A stretch of DNA of 64,000 bases from Thermovirga lienii DSM 17291 (GCA_000233775.1 CP003096.1:1452501-1516500); one strand, 5' to 3'. Positions 32,849 to 41,327 are shown, counted from the first letter of the stretch. The notes: generated from the sequence alone by a model not told the origin. Numbers and translations: made by a program.

Positions 32849-34244
32849 AGTAGTGTCCATTATGATGGTGTAAAATTGATGGCTTGAAGCAGGAGAGCCA
32901 CCCCTCCCTCTGGTAGATAAGAAGTAGCTTAATCTTAATCATCAGGAGGGAGAAAAGATGGCTCACTACCAGGTTACCGTAGACTGTGATCTCTTGCAAG
33001 GATTATTTATTCGGGATGATGGATTGGCTCGGTTGGTGGAGAACATCGTGAATCAGATACTCGATGCTCAGGCTACCGAACAACTCAGGGCCAAGCCATA
33101 CGAACGTACCGAAGAGCGGCAGGGGTACCGCAACGGGTATCGGGATAAGCTGCTCAAGTCTCGCGTAGGAGAACTTACGCTTATGGTTCCCCGTCTCCGG
33201 AGCGGGCACTTCTCCACGGAGCTTTTCGAGCGGTACCAGCGGAGCGAGCAGGCGCTCTTGCTGGCCATGGTCGAGATGGTCGTGAACGGCGTATCCACCA
33301 GGAAGGTAAGGGCGGTTGTTGATGAACTATGCGGCACGGAGTTCTCCAAATCCACCGTATCCAGCCTGTGCAAAAGACTGGACGACATCGTAAAGGAGTG
33401 GAACGAGCGAGATTTGAGCAGCCAGGAATACCCATTTCTCCTGGTAGATGCCATTGTCATCCGGGTGCGTAAAGGCGGCCGGGTACGGCTTTCAAGCGTA
33501 CTTCTCGCTACAGGGATCAACCGGGAGGGATACCGGGAGATTTTAGGGCTTATGCTCGGGGATAGCGAATCAGAGGCTGCTTGGTCGGAGTTCTTCGGCC
33601 GGCTCAAGGAGCGCGGTCTCAAGGGAGTGGACTTGGTTGTTTCGGATGATCACAAGGGCTTGATCAATGCGATAGAAACCCACTTCCAAGGAGCGACATG
33701 GCAGCGGTGCCAGACCCACTTTATCCGGAACATCCTGGACGCCTGTCCTAAGAGCCTCCAGGGCGACCTGCACGGGCGACTGCGGTTGATCTTCGACGCG
33801 CCGGATATGGAGACGGCCAGGCGGTTGCTGAACGAAACGATAGAGGCCTTTGGCGCCCGGGCGCCAAAGGCGGTAGAGCGACTTGAAGCTGGTTTCGAGG
33901 ACGCAATGGCGGTGATGGCACTACCAGGGCGCTACCGGAAGCGGCTGCGCACCACCAATGGAGTCGAGCGGCTCAACCAGGAGATCCGCCGGCGGGAGCG
34001 GGTGATCCGAATCTTCCCTAACGAGGAGTCGGCTGTGAGACTGATCGGAGCAGTGCTTGTAGAGATCGACGAGGTGTGGACCACAGGAAAGCGCTACTTT
34101 GATATGGCAGAGTATTGGGAGTGGAAGGCTAACACAGAAAAACAGCAGAAGGAGGTGAATAATGCCGATACCCAGGTAAATGTAGCTTAAAACGGGGTGA
34201 TCTTATCTGCCAGAGGGAATTTACACACAAATTTGGACTTGACC
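32849..34244 (+). mobile_element. IS256-type insertion sequence, copy B (1396 bp)
   Basis: Same length as copy A with an identical transposase, in the opposite orientation. It runs from AGTAGTGTCC to GGACTTGACC and is flanked by the 9-bp direct repeat GCGTCCACC at 32840-32848 and 34245-34253. It interrupts the nitronate monooxygenase gene near its 3' end. Copies A and B form a large inverted pair 17.9 kb apart. Confidence 0.95.
32958..34190 (+). CDS. IS256-family transposase, copy B
   Basis: 410-residue DDE transposase, identical in protein sequence to copy A, with the catalytic Asp, Asp and Glu all present (LLVDAIVI, VVSDDHKG, NGVERLNQE). ATG 32958 follows CAGGAGGGAGAAAAG. The C-terminus is NADTQVNVA. 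Because nothing separates the two copies at protein level, the spread is recent. Confidence 0.95.
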   Translation: MAHYQVTVDCDLLQGLFIRDDGLARLVENIVNQILDAQATEQLRAKPYERTEERQGYRNGYRDKLLKSRVGELTLMVPRLRSGHFSTELFERYQRSEQALLLAMVEMVVNGVSTRKVRAVVDELCGTEFSKSTVSSLCKRLDDIVKEWNERDLSSQEYPFLLVDAIVIRVRKGGRVRLSSVLLATGINREGYREILGLMLGDSESEAAWSEFFGRLKERGLKGVDLVVSDDHKGLINAIETHFQGATWQRCQTHFIRNILDACPKSLQGDLHGRLRLIFDAPDMETARRLLNETIEAFGARAPKAVERLEAGFEDAMAVMALPGRYRKRLRTTNGVERLNQEIRRRERVIRIFPNEESAVRLIGAVLVEIDEVWTTGKRYFDMAEYWEWKANTEKQQKEVNNADTQVNVA

Positions 34245-35284
34245 GCGTCCACCAGTGCCTGGGCTATACAAAATGTCTTTTCGCCGTTTCTATACGAACA
34301 GTGGTGGAGACAATTGGCAAAACAAGGCTTGCTCTCCACATCGCCTTTGAGATATCTTTCTATGAAGGGTGATAAAAGCACCCTACCGGGGATGCCTACA
34401 GGACTTTTGATTATCACTACTTCATTATCTTTAGCCCTCAAAATTATATCTTTGTATTCCTCCGATGCGTCTCCTTCTACAGCAACAGTAAACCGAGTTC
34501 CCATTTGCACACCACTTGCACCGAGTTCGAACATCCTCAACATATCTCTTCTGTCCCAAACTCCACCCGCAGCTATTATGGGGATGTCAACCTTCAATTC
34601 ATCCTCCAAATAAGCTTTTATCTCTGGAAGGACTCTCTCGGGAGAAAACTCAGGGGAAAACACCTGATCCTCCTTGGTCACACCCAAATGGCCTCCAGCA
34701 TAAAGGGGAGTCTCAACCACAAACCCGTCGGGCAATCTTCCATACTGTTTTTCCCATCGTTTTACAATTATTCTAACTGCCTTCAAGGAGCTGACTATGG
34801 GCACCAAGGCAACATCAGGAAAATCCTTGGTTATCCCAGACAAGTTCAGAGGCAAGCCGGCACCCGAGATTATGACATCCGCGCCCCCCTCGCACGAAGC
34901 CCTTACCTGATCTTCATAGTCAGTCAGAGCTACCATTATATTGACAGCTATGACCCCCTCAGGAGCTTCCTTTCTTGCTTGCTGTAAGCATTTGATGATC
35001 TCCTTTTTATTGGCCTCAAAATAATTGCGTCCATTGTAATCAGGAGAAGTAACGGCAAGACCCACAGTAGCTATGGTTCCCACGCCTCCCGCTTTAGCCA
35101 CCGCTCCTGCAAGCTTTGGTCCAGAAATCCTTACACCCATCCCTCCTTGTACCAAGGGAAACCTGGGTTTGTGTTTCCCCAATCTCAATTCAGGCATCAA
35201 GTTGACATCCTTACAATACAATAGATATACCCCCATTTCATTTATCTCTCTGGCTCTTACTTTTCTAATTTTACCAACAAATTA

Positions 35285-35980
35285 CTACGACCCAGCACCC
35301 TCAATGTTTTGCTTGGTCATCGCCAACTGATAGTTATTACTCATTTTATTACATAAACCCAAAACTCCGTTTATATATTTACTACCGTTCCTACCCAAGT
35401 ACCTTCCAAGAGCCTTTTTAACATCATAAGAACTTGATTTCATATACCATGAAAAGATGTAAGTTCCAGCTAATATGTTGTTCCTAGGCAATAACAAATC
35501 CTGGAGACTCCTTATCTGTTTGAATGCCGCCTTCAAGCCTTTTTTGTGGACTCGCCAGTTAATCTGCATAAGACCATAAGCATACTTAGACCTTGCATTT
35601 TTGTTTACCGTAGACTCCTTAATTATCATCGATGCGATCAGAAAAGGATCCACACCGAAAAGTTTTGAAGCTTCCATGACGTAGCCAGAATACTCCCATG
35701 CTTCCTCCCTCTCTAACTTGCGATTGGCTTTCAGAAAACTTTCCATTATGACGGTTCTCTTCATCAGGTATTCAACTTGGATTTTATCCGATCCATCTTC
35801 AGCGCTTGTGCTTTTTTGCTCCAACCTAACCAAGTAGTCCCCCTCAGCCAGAGAAGGGTTAGGCAAAAACAACGTCAAACTCACTGCAATCAGAACCGCA
35901 ACGATTGTGTATGAAAATATTCCTAGGTTATTCTTCAAATTGGTCCACTCCCTCATCAAATTGGCTGATTTAAAAACCAA
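35285..35980 (-). CDS. Exported lytic transglycosylase (SLT domain)
   Basis: 231 residues with an N-terminal signal/anchor helix (about 22-43, ending SLAEG) and a soluble lytic transglycosylase domain. The catalytic Glu is in SMIIKESTVNKNA near residue 117, followed by the family turn YAYGLMQINW near 133. It cleaves peptidoglycan between MurNAc and GlcNAc. The start is either ATG 35980 or ATG 35956; neither has a strong ribosome site. No partner genes are evident. Confidence 0.85.
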   Translation of the reverse strand: MVFKSANLMREWTNLKNNLGIFSYTIVAVLIAVSLTLFLPNPSLAEGDYLVRLEQKSTSAEDGSDKIQVEYLMKRTVIMESFLKANRKLEREEAWEYSGYVMEASKLFGVDPFLIASMIIKESTVNKNARSKYAYGLMQINWRVHKKGLKAAFKQIRSLQDLLLPRNNILAGTYIFSWYMKSSSYDVKKALGRYLGRNGSKYINGVLGLCNKMSNNYQLAMTKQNIEGAGS

Positions 35981-36008
35981 TCTAAAGTTTATCCTATAAA
36001 AAAGATGA

Positions 36009-36037
36009 GGGGCAAGCTTTTCTTTTCAGCTTGCCCC
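36009..36037 (-). terminator. Terminator of the selenoprotein gene
   Basis: GGGGCAAGCT and AGCTTGCCCC form a 10-bp stem, and on the minus strand it is followed by TCATCTTTTTT. It lies 33 bp after the stop codon at 36070. Confidence 0.85.
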
Positions 36038-36069
36038 ACCCTTTGAATATTAGATTAGATTTAAAGTGT

Positions 36070-36360
36070 CTAAAGTAGAGCCGTTGGCACGAACAAAACC
36101 CAATCGTCCCAGCTTCTCTGGGCCTCAACTCTAGCTGTGTTATGGGAAAACTTCATGTCCTTGGGAACCCAAATGGTTACGTCCTGACCTTCCAATGCAA
36201 CGTAATTCGAAGTGGTTTCAGGCTTGCCACTCTCAACGAGAGCCACAGGCACCCTGCATCAACCACCTCCAATGGAGGCCTCTACCACGTACCCAACGCC
36301 CCCCTGAGAAGTCAAAACCTCTTTAGCCTTATCCGATACCTCTAATTTTAAACTCACCAT
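36070..36360 (-). CDS. Predicted selenoprotein with Sec-Cys motif (in-frame TGA)
   Basis: A 96-residue protein if TGA at 36259-36261 is read as selenocysteine 34. The frame opens at ATG 36360 behind a strong ribosome site (AAGGAGGGTGTTC), codes for MVSLKLEVSDKAKEVL and so on to SIGGG, meets TGA, and continues without a break through CRVPVALVESGKP to TAG at 36070. Sec is followed directly by Cys, giving a redox pair after a Gly-rich turn, like the small HesB/IscA-sized (seleno)proteins with a Cys-Cys or Sec-Cys motif. A hairpin fitting the bacterial SECIS model follows the TGA. It has its own promoter and terminator. The function is unknown; a redox or metal role is inferred. A caller without recoding would report only the last ~60 residues. 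Confidence 0.85.
36219..36256 (-). promoter_or_regulatory. Bacterial SECIS-like hairpin after the TGA codon
   Basis: Counting bases after TGA on the minus strand: bases 3-6 pair with 37-40, 8-11 with 31-34 and 17-21 (CTCTC) with 25-29 (GAGAG), leaving the apical loop GTT at 22-24. The loop starts with G and lies 21 bases after TGA, inside the 16-37 window of the published bacterial model. An internal bulge sits between the two upper stems. Confidence 0.7.
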
Positions 36361-36395
36361 GAACACCCTCCTTAACTGTGAAAATGACAGGGTCA

Positions 36396-36424
36396 TTTAT
36401 ACCACCATAGGGTTATTTTATCAA
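36396..36424 (-). promoter_or_regulatory. Promoter of the selenoprotein gene
   Basis: On the minus strand, TTGATA (36419-36424) and TATAAA (36396-36401) are spaced 17 bp apart, with a leader of about 28 bp to the ATG. Confidence 0.65.
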
Positions 36425-36458
36425 GCAAAATCAAAAGATGTGGTAAAATTACCCTGCC

Positions 36459-37229
36459 ATGACGCCTAGTACTGGAAAAAACGTAAACTTCAACAATCCA
36501 ATAAAGGTACTTTATGAGGACGAATACCTGTTCGCTGTAACTAAGCCTCCTGGGATGTTCGTTCATAGGACGGCTCTAAGCAGGGAAAGGGGATTTTTTT
36601 TGCTGCAGGAGGCTAGAAACCTTTATGGAAGTCACTTGTACCCAGTTCATAGGTTGGACAGACCCACCTCAGGAGTAGTCATTTTCGCAACAACCCCCCA
36701 AGTGGCCAGAGTTTTGGCTGAGTACTTCAGGAAGAAAGAAATAGAAAAATATTACATTGCCGTTGTGAGGGGTTGGACTGACACCTCAGGCGTAATAGAC
36801 TCTCATTTGGTTAAAATCACGGAAAATCCAACCCCGGTTGAGCAGCTCAAACAGCAAGAAGCAGTGACTAAATATGAAACCATCGCTAGAACCGAAATCC
36901 CTGTGGCTGTATCTAGATATCCAACTAGCCGTTACTCCTTGGTTCTTGCCAACCCCATCACGGGAAGGAGACATCAGATACGAAGACACTTCAAGCATAT
37001 CTCACACCCAATAATAGGTGATGTGCTATATGGAGACGGAAAGCACAACAGGTTTTTCCGCGATAACTTTGGCATAAAAAGATTGCTTCTCCACTCCTTC
37101 AGCATGAAGTTTAAGCACCCTGTATATGGACACACAGTAAAAATAACATCCCCCCCTGGAGACGATTTTATGGAAGTATTGTCCAAGTTGGGATGGAAGG
37201 AAGTAATGGAGGCACTTTTAGCAAAATAG
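36459..37229 (+). CDS. RluA-family pseudouridine synthase (TruC-like)
   Basis: 256 residues. Converts uridine to pseudouridine in tRNA or rRNA. The catalytic block YPVHRLDRPTSGVVIFA with its Asp lies near residue 67, KPPGMFVH near 30, and GRRHQIRRHFKHISHPIIGD near 170. The lack of an S4 domain and the short length resemble TruC (tRNA U65); the exact target is inferred. ATG 36459 has no clear ribosome site and may be nearly leaderless. It ends in a strong terminator. Confidence 0.88.
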   Translation: MTPSTGKNVNFNNPIKVLYEDEYLFAVTKPPGMFVHRTALSRERGFFLLQEARNLYGSHLYPVHRLDRPTSGVVIFATTPQVARVLAEYFRKKEIEKYYIAVVRGWTDTSGVIDSHLVKITENPTPVEQLKQQEAVTKYETIARTEIPVAVSRYPTSRYSLVLANPITGRRHQIRRHFKHISHPIIGDVLYGDGKHNRFFRDNFGIKRLLLHSFSMKFKHPVYGHTVKITSPPGDDFMEVLSKLGWKEVMEALLAK

Positions 37230-37238
37230 ACAGCAAAC

Positions 37239-37268
37239 AAAAAGCCCTGCCGTACGACAGGGCTTTTT
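37239..37268 (+). terminator. Terminator between the pseudouridine synthase and tRNA-Leu
   Basis: AAAAAGCCCTG and CAGGGCTTTTT form an 11-bp stem with an 8-base loop and T/A tails on both sides, so it can end transcripts from both strands. Confidence 0.88.
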
Positions 37269-37278
37269 CTATCATCTA

Positions 37279-37365
37279 TGGTGCGGAGGGGGAGACTCGA
37301 ACTCCCACAGCCCGGAGGCCACTAGGCCCTCAACCTAGCGCGTCTACCTGTTCCGCCACCCCCGC
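37279..37365 (-). tRNA. tRNA-Leu (anticodon GAG)
   Basis: An 87-base class II tRNA with a long variable arm. The acceptor stem GCGGGGG pairs with CCTCCGC (one wobble), and the anticodon stem CTAGG/CCTAG encloses TTGAGGG, giving anticodon GAG. The T-arm has AGTTCGAGTCT and CCA is encoded. Confidence 0.95.
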
Positions 37366-37383
37366 ATATCAAACGCGAGTGCA

Positions 37384-37412
37384 ATTATAAAAAAGATGGC
37401 TCAAATCGTCAA
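37384..37412 (-). promoter_or_regulatory. Promoter of tRNA-Leu
   Basis: On the minus strand, TTGACG (37407-37412) and TATAAT (37384-37389) are spaced 17 bp apart. As at tRNA-Ala, the target duplication of an IS481-type element begins exactly 4 bp upstream of the -35 box. Confidence 0.88.
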
Positions 37413-37431
37413 CCACGATTATTACAAACCT

Positions 37432-38710
37432 TGTAGATGAGCCTATATTTCGTTCCGTCTACTTTGGTAAAGTGAAAGAGATAATGGAAAAGGCGGGTAC
37501 CTCTCCTTTATACTGGTGCTGCAACAACAACCAAAACAAAGGAAAAAGGAGGTAACCCGCCATGACTTCATTATACCAGCGACTAAAGGAATCAGGGAAT
37601 CCCAAAGCCCCTATGGAAGTTATATGCGACTTGATAGAAAAAGGTAAAACAGCCAAAGAAATAGCTAACATCATGGGAATTACTGAAAGATGGGTTAGAA
37701 CATTGATGAAACGGAAAAAAGATGGCCTATCTGCCAAAGAATTATTGCACAAAAAAGGTCCCAGATCCCCTCATCCAAAAAGAACTAAACCTCACATCGA
37801 AGCTTTGGTTATTGAAACTCAACAGAAAACCAACATGGGTCCTAGAAGACTTGCAAGAGAGCTGAAAAGAACCCTCAATCTGAATATATCTTCCTACACC
37901 ATCAGAAACATCTTACGCAGAAACAACGTTAAAACTAAAAAAGTACGTTCTAGAAACGGAAATAAACGCTACTATGCCAACCTAAACCACTGGGAAGCCC
38001 TACAATACTTCCAGATCGATTCAAAACATATAGCAGACGCAAAGACTCTCCCACCAAAAGCATATGCTGCCCTGTTTAAATACAGGCTTCCCAAATACCA
38101 ATTTACCGCTATCGATATCAAAACAAGAATGAGAATCTTATGCTTCTCCGATGAATGCTCTTTCGCAAATGGCTTCTCCTTCATACTTTACATCGCCTTC
38201 CTCATGCGGGCTTTGGGCATCAGACATAGAATGTTCTTCCAAACTGACAACGGGAGCGAATTCGGCGGATCTGAAGAAAGCAGAAAAAGAAAAATATTGC
38301 AGGAAAAATTCCTAGAACCCTTAGGCGTTACTCTCCTCTCCATACCAAAAGGAGAAAAAGAAGCCCAAGGTTTGTGGAACGAAGTCATCGCACCGATGAT
38401 GAGGAATTCTACATACCTGCACTACCTCACATAACATCCCGAAAGGTCTTTATGACTTCTGCCGCAAGCTGGGTAAAATATTACAATCAAAAACGATCTC
38501 ATGGAGGCAGAGATATGAACGGGAAAACTCCAAAGGAAAAAATATTTGAACTCTCACTAGTCAGTTCTAAAGCCGCTACTTCCATACCCCCTATACTCTT
38601 GGACAAAGTAAACACCTTTATACTAAAAATGGTGGGAGCTCAAAACATCTCCTGGGACTCCCACCATCTCCTTCAACTAATTAAACGGAAGCAATTTGTG
38701 GCCCCTTACA
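37432..38710 (+). mobile_element. IS481-type insertion sequence, copy 2 (1279 bp, frameshifted)
   Basis: Same ends as copy 1 (TGTAGATGAGCC to GGCCCCTTACA) and one base shorter. It is flanked by the 15-bp direct repeat GATTATTACAAACCT at 37417-37431 and 38711-38725. The left end is 19 bp upstream of the -35 box of tRNA-Leu and the right end reaches the stop codon of the AEC transporter gene, which lies in the right-hand repeat. Orientation relative to the tRNA is the same as for copy 1. Confidence 0.93.
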
Positions 38711-38727
38711 GATTATTACAAACCTAA
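37562..38727 (+). pseudogene. IS481-type transposase, copy 2 (frameshift)
   Basis: Matches copy 1 up to KGEKEAQG, then loses one T of a TTTT run (TTT at 38371-38373, TTTT at 6308-6311 in copy 1). The shifted frame ends at 38434, before the catalytic Glu. The rest (38374-38727) continues in another frame with ERSHRTDDEE and ends in target DNA with other last residues than copy 1 (RLLQT, then TAA). Both catalytic Asp residues remain in the first piece. It is probably inactive unless a ribosome slips at the T-run. Confidence 0.88.
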
Positions 38728-39642
38728 AAAATGAATCCAAATGGGCAAAGTGAAAACAGAAAAAATAGTAGTGGCGACCACTACCTGAGCACAGTATGGA
38801 TAATCCATATCCATTCCTTTGGCCAAAACGAAATTGTTAACCGCCGAAGGCATGGCTGAAACAAGCACTATGGTCTTTATCAAGACACTTTCCACAGGCC
38901 AAACGCAAAATGCGCATAAAACTACTGCCGGGTGAATTACAAGCTTGATTATGGACTCCAGCCACGTATCTCCAAGGGCCTTAAGCATGTGCTCTATCTC
39001 CAACGATGCTCCTAAACTCAAAAGCGCTATGCCACTAGCGGTGTTACCTATTATCACGAATGCTGCATCCAGCCATTGGGGCAACTGGTTTAATCCTACA
39101 GTAGCTCCAGACACACCTAACAGACAACTCCAGATGAGAGGGTTTTTGAGAAGTTTTTTCCCAGTATCAAATATAGATCTCAACGACAGGGTACCACTAA
39201 GGGCCACCTGTGCCCAAGCTATGGTTATAATGTTATATCCTAAAAGCCCAACAGCCAGAAAAAGAGAAAGAGCATCCATTCCTTCTTGGCCTAGGGCCAA
39301 CGTGACAGCAGGAATCCCCATGAATATGTTGTTTGCCCTCACTGAAATTAAAACAGTAACGGCTCTTCTTTCGTTCGACTTATGGCGTAATCTGGCTACA
39401 AACCACGCAAAAAAAGGAACGACCAAGAAAGGAACATGTATCCCCCAAAATAAGTTTATGTTGTCTAGTATGCTTCCTCCGACCCTGAGGGTAGACCTAA
39501 AAAGCAAGACAGGCAGAACAACCCAATAAAGTAAATCGTTCAATTGAGCGACAAGACTTTTCTGAAGAACGCCTACCCTTTTTACCAAATAACCCACTGA
39601 TATAACTATGAATAAAGGCAAAACTATGAAAATACTGTGCAT
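38716..39642 (-). CDS. AEC-family transporter (auxin efflux carrier type)
   Basis: 308 residues with about ten hydrophobic segments in two five-helix halves. Family pattern: the NDLLYWVVLPVLLFRS region near residue 35, RANNIFMGIPAVTLALG near 100, and the C-terminal PSAVNNFVLAKGMD near 268. Members carry organic acids or similar anions; the substrate is unknown. The stop codon TAA lies inside the right-hand 15-bp repeat of IS481 copy 2, so the insertion just spared the reading frame. The gene starts 23 bp left of the rplS terminator. Confidence 0.85.
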   Translation of the reverse strand: MHSIFIVLPLFIVISVGYLVKRVGVLQKSLVAQLNDLLYWVVLPVLLFRSTLRVGGSILDNINLFWGIHVPFLVVPFFAWFVARLRHKSNERRAVTVLISVRANNIFMGIPAVTLALGQEGMDALSLFLAVGLLGYNIITIAWAQVALSGTLSLRSIFDTGKKLLKNPLIWSCLLGVSGATVGLNQLPQWLDAAFVIIGNTASGIALLSLGASLEIEHMLKALGDTWLESIIKLVIHPAVVLCAFCVWPVESVLIKTIVLVSAMPSAVNNFVLAKGMDMDYPYCAQVVVATTIFSVFTLPIWIHFLGL

Positions 39643-39664
39643 TTTTAACCTCTCGCGAAATTAC

Positions 39665-39709
39665 AAAAAGGGGCCATGCTCAGGTACACCAAGGCACCGC
39701 GCATGGCCC
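39665..39709 (-). terminator. Terminator of the ylxM-rplS operon
   Basis: GGGCCATGC (39671-39679) and GCATGGCCC (39701-39709) form a 9-bp stem with a structured loop; on the minus strand it is followed by CTTTTT. It lies 21 bp after the rplS stop. Confidence 0.88.
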
Positions 39710-39729
39710 TCTCACACTTACCTGGATAC

Positions 39730-40080
39730 TTAGAACGTCCTTCTTTCTTTGATTCTCGCAGCTTTACCGCTAAGTTTACGGAGGTAATACAGCTTAGCTC
39801 TCCTGACTTTTCCGTATCTGACAACCTCGATCTTCTCGATTGAAGGAGTGTAAAGGGGGAAAATTCTTTCCACTCCTATGCCACCAGACACTTTTCTTAC
39901 AGTGAAGGTTTCCCTCACTCCACCATGCTTTCTGGCAATCACTACTCCTTCAAAGATCTGAATTCTTTCCCTATTTCCTTCTTTTACCTTGACATGAACC
40001 TTCACCGTATCTCCTGGCCTAAAGTCAGGAATGTCCTTTCTTGCATATTTGCTCTCGACAAGCGCTATTTTCTGATCCAT
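39730..40080 (-). CDS. rplS: 50S ribosomal protein L19
   Basis: 116-residue ribosomal protein at the 30S/50S interface. Typical are [20 protein letters not shown] near residue 18, [15 protein letters not shown] near 38 and the [11 protein letters not shown] block near 91. Of the two adjacent ATG codons, the second (40080) has better spacing from GGGAGGG and overlaps the trmD stop (TGATG). Last gene of the operon. Confidence 0.96.
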   Translation of the reverse strand: MDQKIALVESKYARKDIPDFRPGDTVKVHVKVKEGNRERIQIFEGVVIARKHGGVRETFTVRKVSGGIGVERIFPLYTPSIEKIEVVRYGKVRRAKLYYLRKLSGKAARIKERRTF

Positions 40081-41327
40081 CATCTATCCCTCCCAATGGG
40101 AACTTCTTTTTTCCCAAATCCTATGGTTTTTTCGAGTGCTACAGCTATGCTGTCCACTCCAGAAAGTATATCTCTTTCATAATCAACCCCCAGCGGATTT
40201 TCGAGGCATACATCCGCCGACCTCTCCACCGGACATTGAAAACAAAAGACCACGGGACGACACATACCTAAAATCTTGATCTTTAACTCATTCCAATCAA
40301 CTTCGTTGCCTTTGCTCTCGCTGCTTAATGCTACAACGTATGGTTTTTCTTTCTCTTTTTCTCTGATCCAACCAAAAGCTTTCGCTATGTCAGGTACCAT
40401 TTTTACCATTTCATCGCAATTACCGAAATCAGGCTCTGTCTCTTTAAGCTTTGAGAGCAAATGTCTTACTCTATGCCTTTCCGTGACTTGCTTAAGTATT
40501 AAAATCACTTTTCTGCAGCCAGCCCTTTGTGCTATGGATATTGCATTCTTCAAAAGCTTTATTGCTACGTCGTCCGAAAGGTGTTCATCCTCGCCAAAGG
40601 CCTTCGAAGCATCTCCCAGAACAACATATAAACCTTTTTCCAAATAGGGAGTTAAAAAGGCTCCCTTTATTATATCGGGTCTTCTAGACAAAGTTCTAGC
40701 TACAGATTCCCTTCGCCGCCACCTGGCAACAGCCCCATGATCTCCCTTCAAAAGCACTTCTGGGACTTCTATCCCTCTCCACACAGAGGGCCGGGTATAG
40801 TGTGGATGATCCAATAACCCCTTGGCGAAAGAATCATCTTCGACCGCACTAGATTTACCCACTACGCCCTCTATCCGCCTGGAGACGGCGTCAACGACTA
40901 TAAGGGCTGGAAGCTCACCACCTGTAAGTACGTAATCTCCCACCGACAGCTCCATGTCAGCATATAGTTGAACGAAACGCTCATCGATGCCCTCATAATG
41001 TCCACAAACCAATATTAAATGTTTTTCTTTTGCAAGTGACTCCACCAGTGCTTGGTTCAACAGCTTGCCTTGAGGACTAAGGCATATAACCTTTGCGTCC
41101 GGGCTTTTAACAAAATCAACTGCTCTTGCCAGTGGTTCCGCTTTGAGGACCATGCCTCCCCCACCATACGCATAATCGTCTATTTGGTTATGTGGGGGTT
41201 CAGCAAACGATCTGGGATTGACAACGTCGTATTCCAGCAACCCTTTCTGGACAGCCTTCCCAATTATGCTGGTCGTAAAGTAGGACTCTATGAAATCGGG
41301 GAAAGCTGTGACCACAGAAAACCGCAT
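40080..41327 (-). CDS. trmD: TrmD tRNA (guanine-37-N1)-methyltransferase fused to a second methyltransferase-like domain
   Basis: 415 residues, against ~240 for ordinary TrmD. Residues 1-~222 are a complete Trm[20 protein letters not shown] near 44, [12 protein letters not shown] near 107, [20 protein letters not shown] near 128 and the DHPHYTRP block near 173. Residues ~230-400 form an extra domain ([43 protein letters not shown], then [13 protein letters not shown]) resembling the knotted RNA-methyltransferase family typified by Thermotoga TM1570, which is encoded beside trmD in other bacteria. ATG 41327 overlaps the rimM stop (TGATG). It makes m1G37 in tRNA; the role of the second domain is inferred and not proven. 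Confidence 0.88.
   Translation of the reverse strand: MRFSVVTAFPDFIESYFTTSIIGKAVQKGLLEYDVVNPRSFAEPPHNQIDDYAYGGGGMVLKAEPLARAVDFVKSPDAKVICLSPQGKLLNQALVESLAKEKHLILVCGHYEGIDERFVQLYADMELSVGDYVLTGGELPALIVVDAVSRRIEGVVGKSSAVEDDSFAKGLLDHPHYTRPSVWRGIEVPEVLLKGDHGAVARWRRRESVARTLSRRPDIIKGAFLTPYLEKGLYVVLGDASKAFGEDEHLSDDVAIKLLKNAISIAQRAGCRKVILILKQVTERHRVRHLLSKLKETEPDFGNCDEMVKMVPDIAKAFGWIREKEKEKPYVVALSSESKGNEVDWNELKIKILGMCRPVVFCFQCPVERSADVCLENPLGVDYERDILSGVDSIAVALEKTIGFGKKEVPIGRDR

Larger units (their letters stand above)
32731..35197 (-). pseudogene. Nitronate monooxygenase (FabK-like) gene broken by IS256 copy B
   Basis: FMN-dependent TIM-barrel protein of the nitronate monooxygenase / 2-nitropropane dioxygenase family. 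PLVQGGMGVRISGPKLAGAV lies at the N-terminus, DVIISGAGLPLNLSG near residue 115, PIIAAGGVWDRRDM near 220 and GVQMGTRFTVAVEGDAS near 240. The 5' part (34245-35197) reads to ALVDA, then runs into the insertion sequence and ends at 34187 with foreign residues. The lost tail is recovered on the other side of the element (32731-32848): it reads FFGRWEEGLFF and stops at TGA 32731-32733, so the original frame is restored if element and one 9-bp repeat are removed. The Cys-rich segment before the break is kept, so residual function is possible. ATG 35197 is preferred over 35236. Confidence 0.9.

Noticed and set aside
36070-36252. A separate 60-residue gene starting inside the selenoprotein
   Set aside because: No ribosome site precedes it, and the upstream frame with strong ribosome site, TGA-Cys and SECIS-like hairpin explains it better.
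38361-38440. Programmed frameshift needed for transposase copy 2
   Set aside because: Copy 1 codes for the same protein in one frame, so a mutation in copy 2 is simpler.
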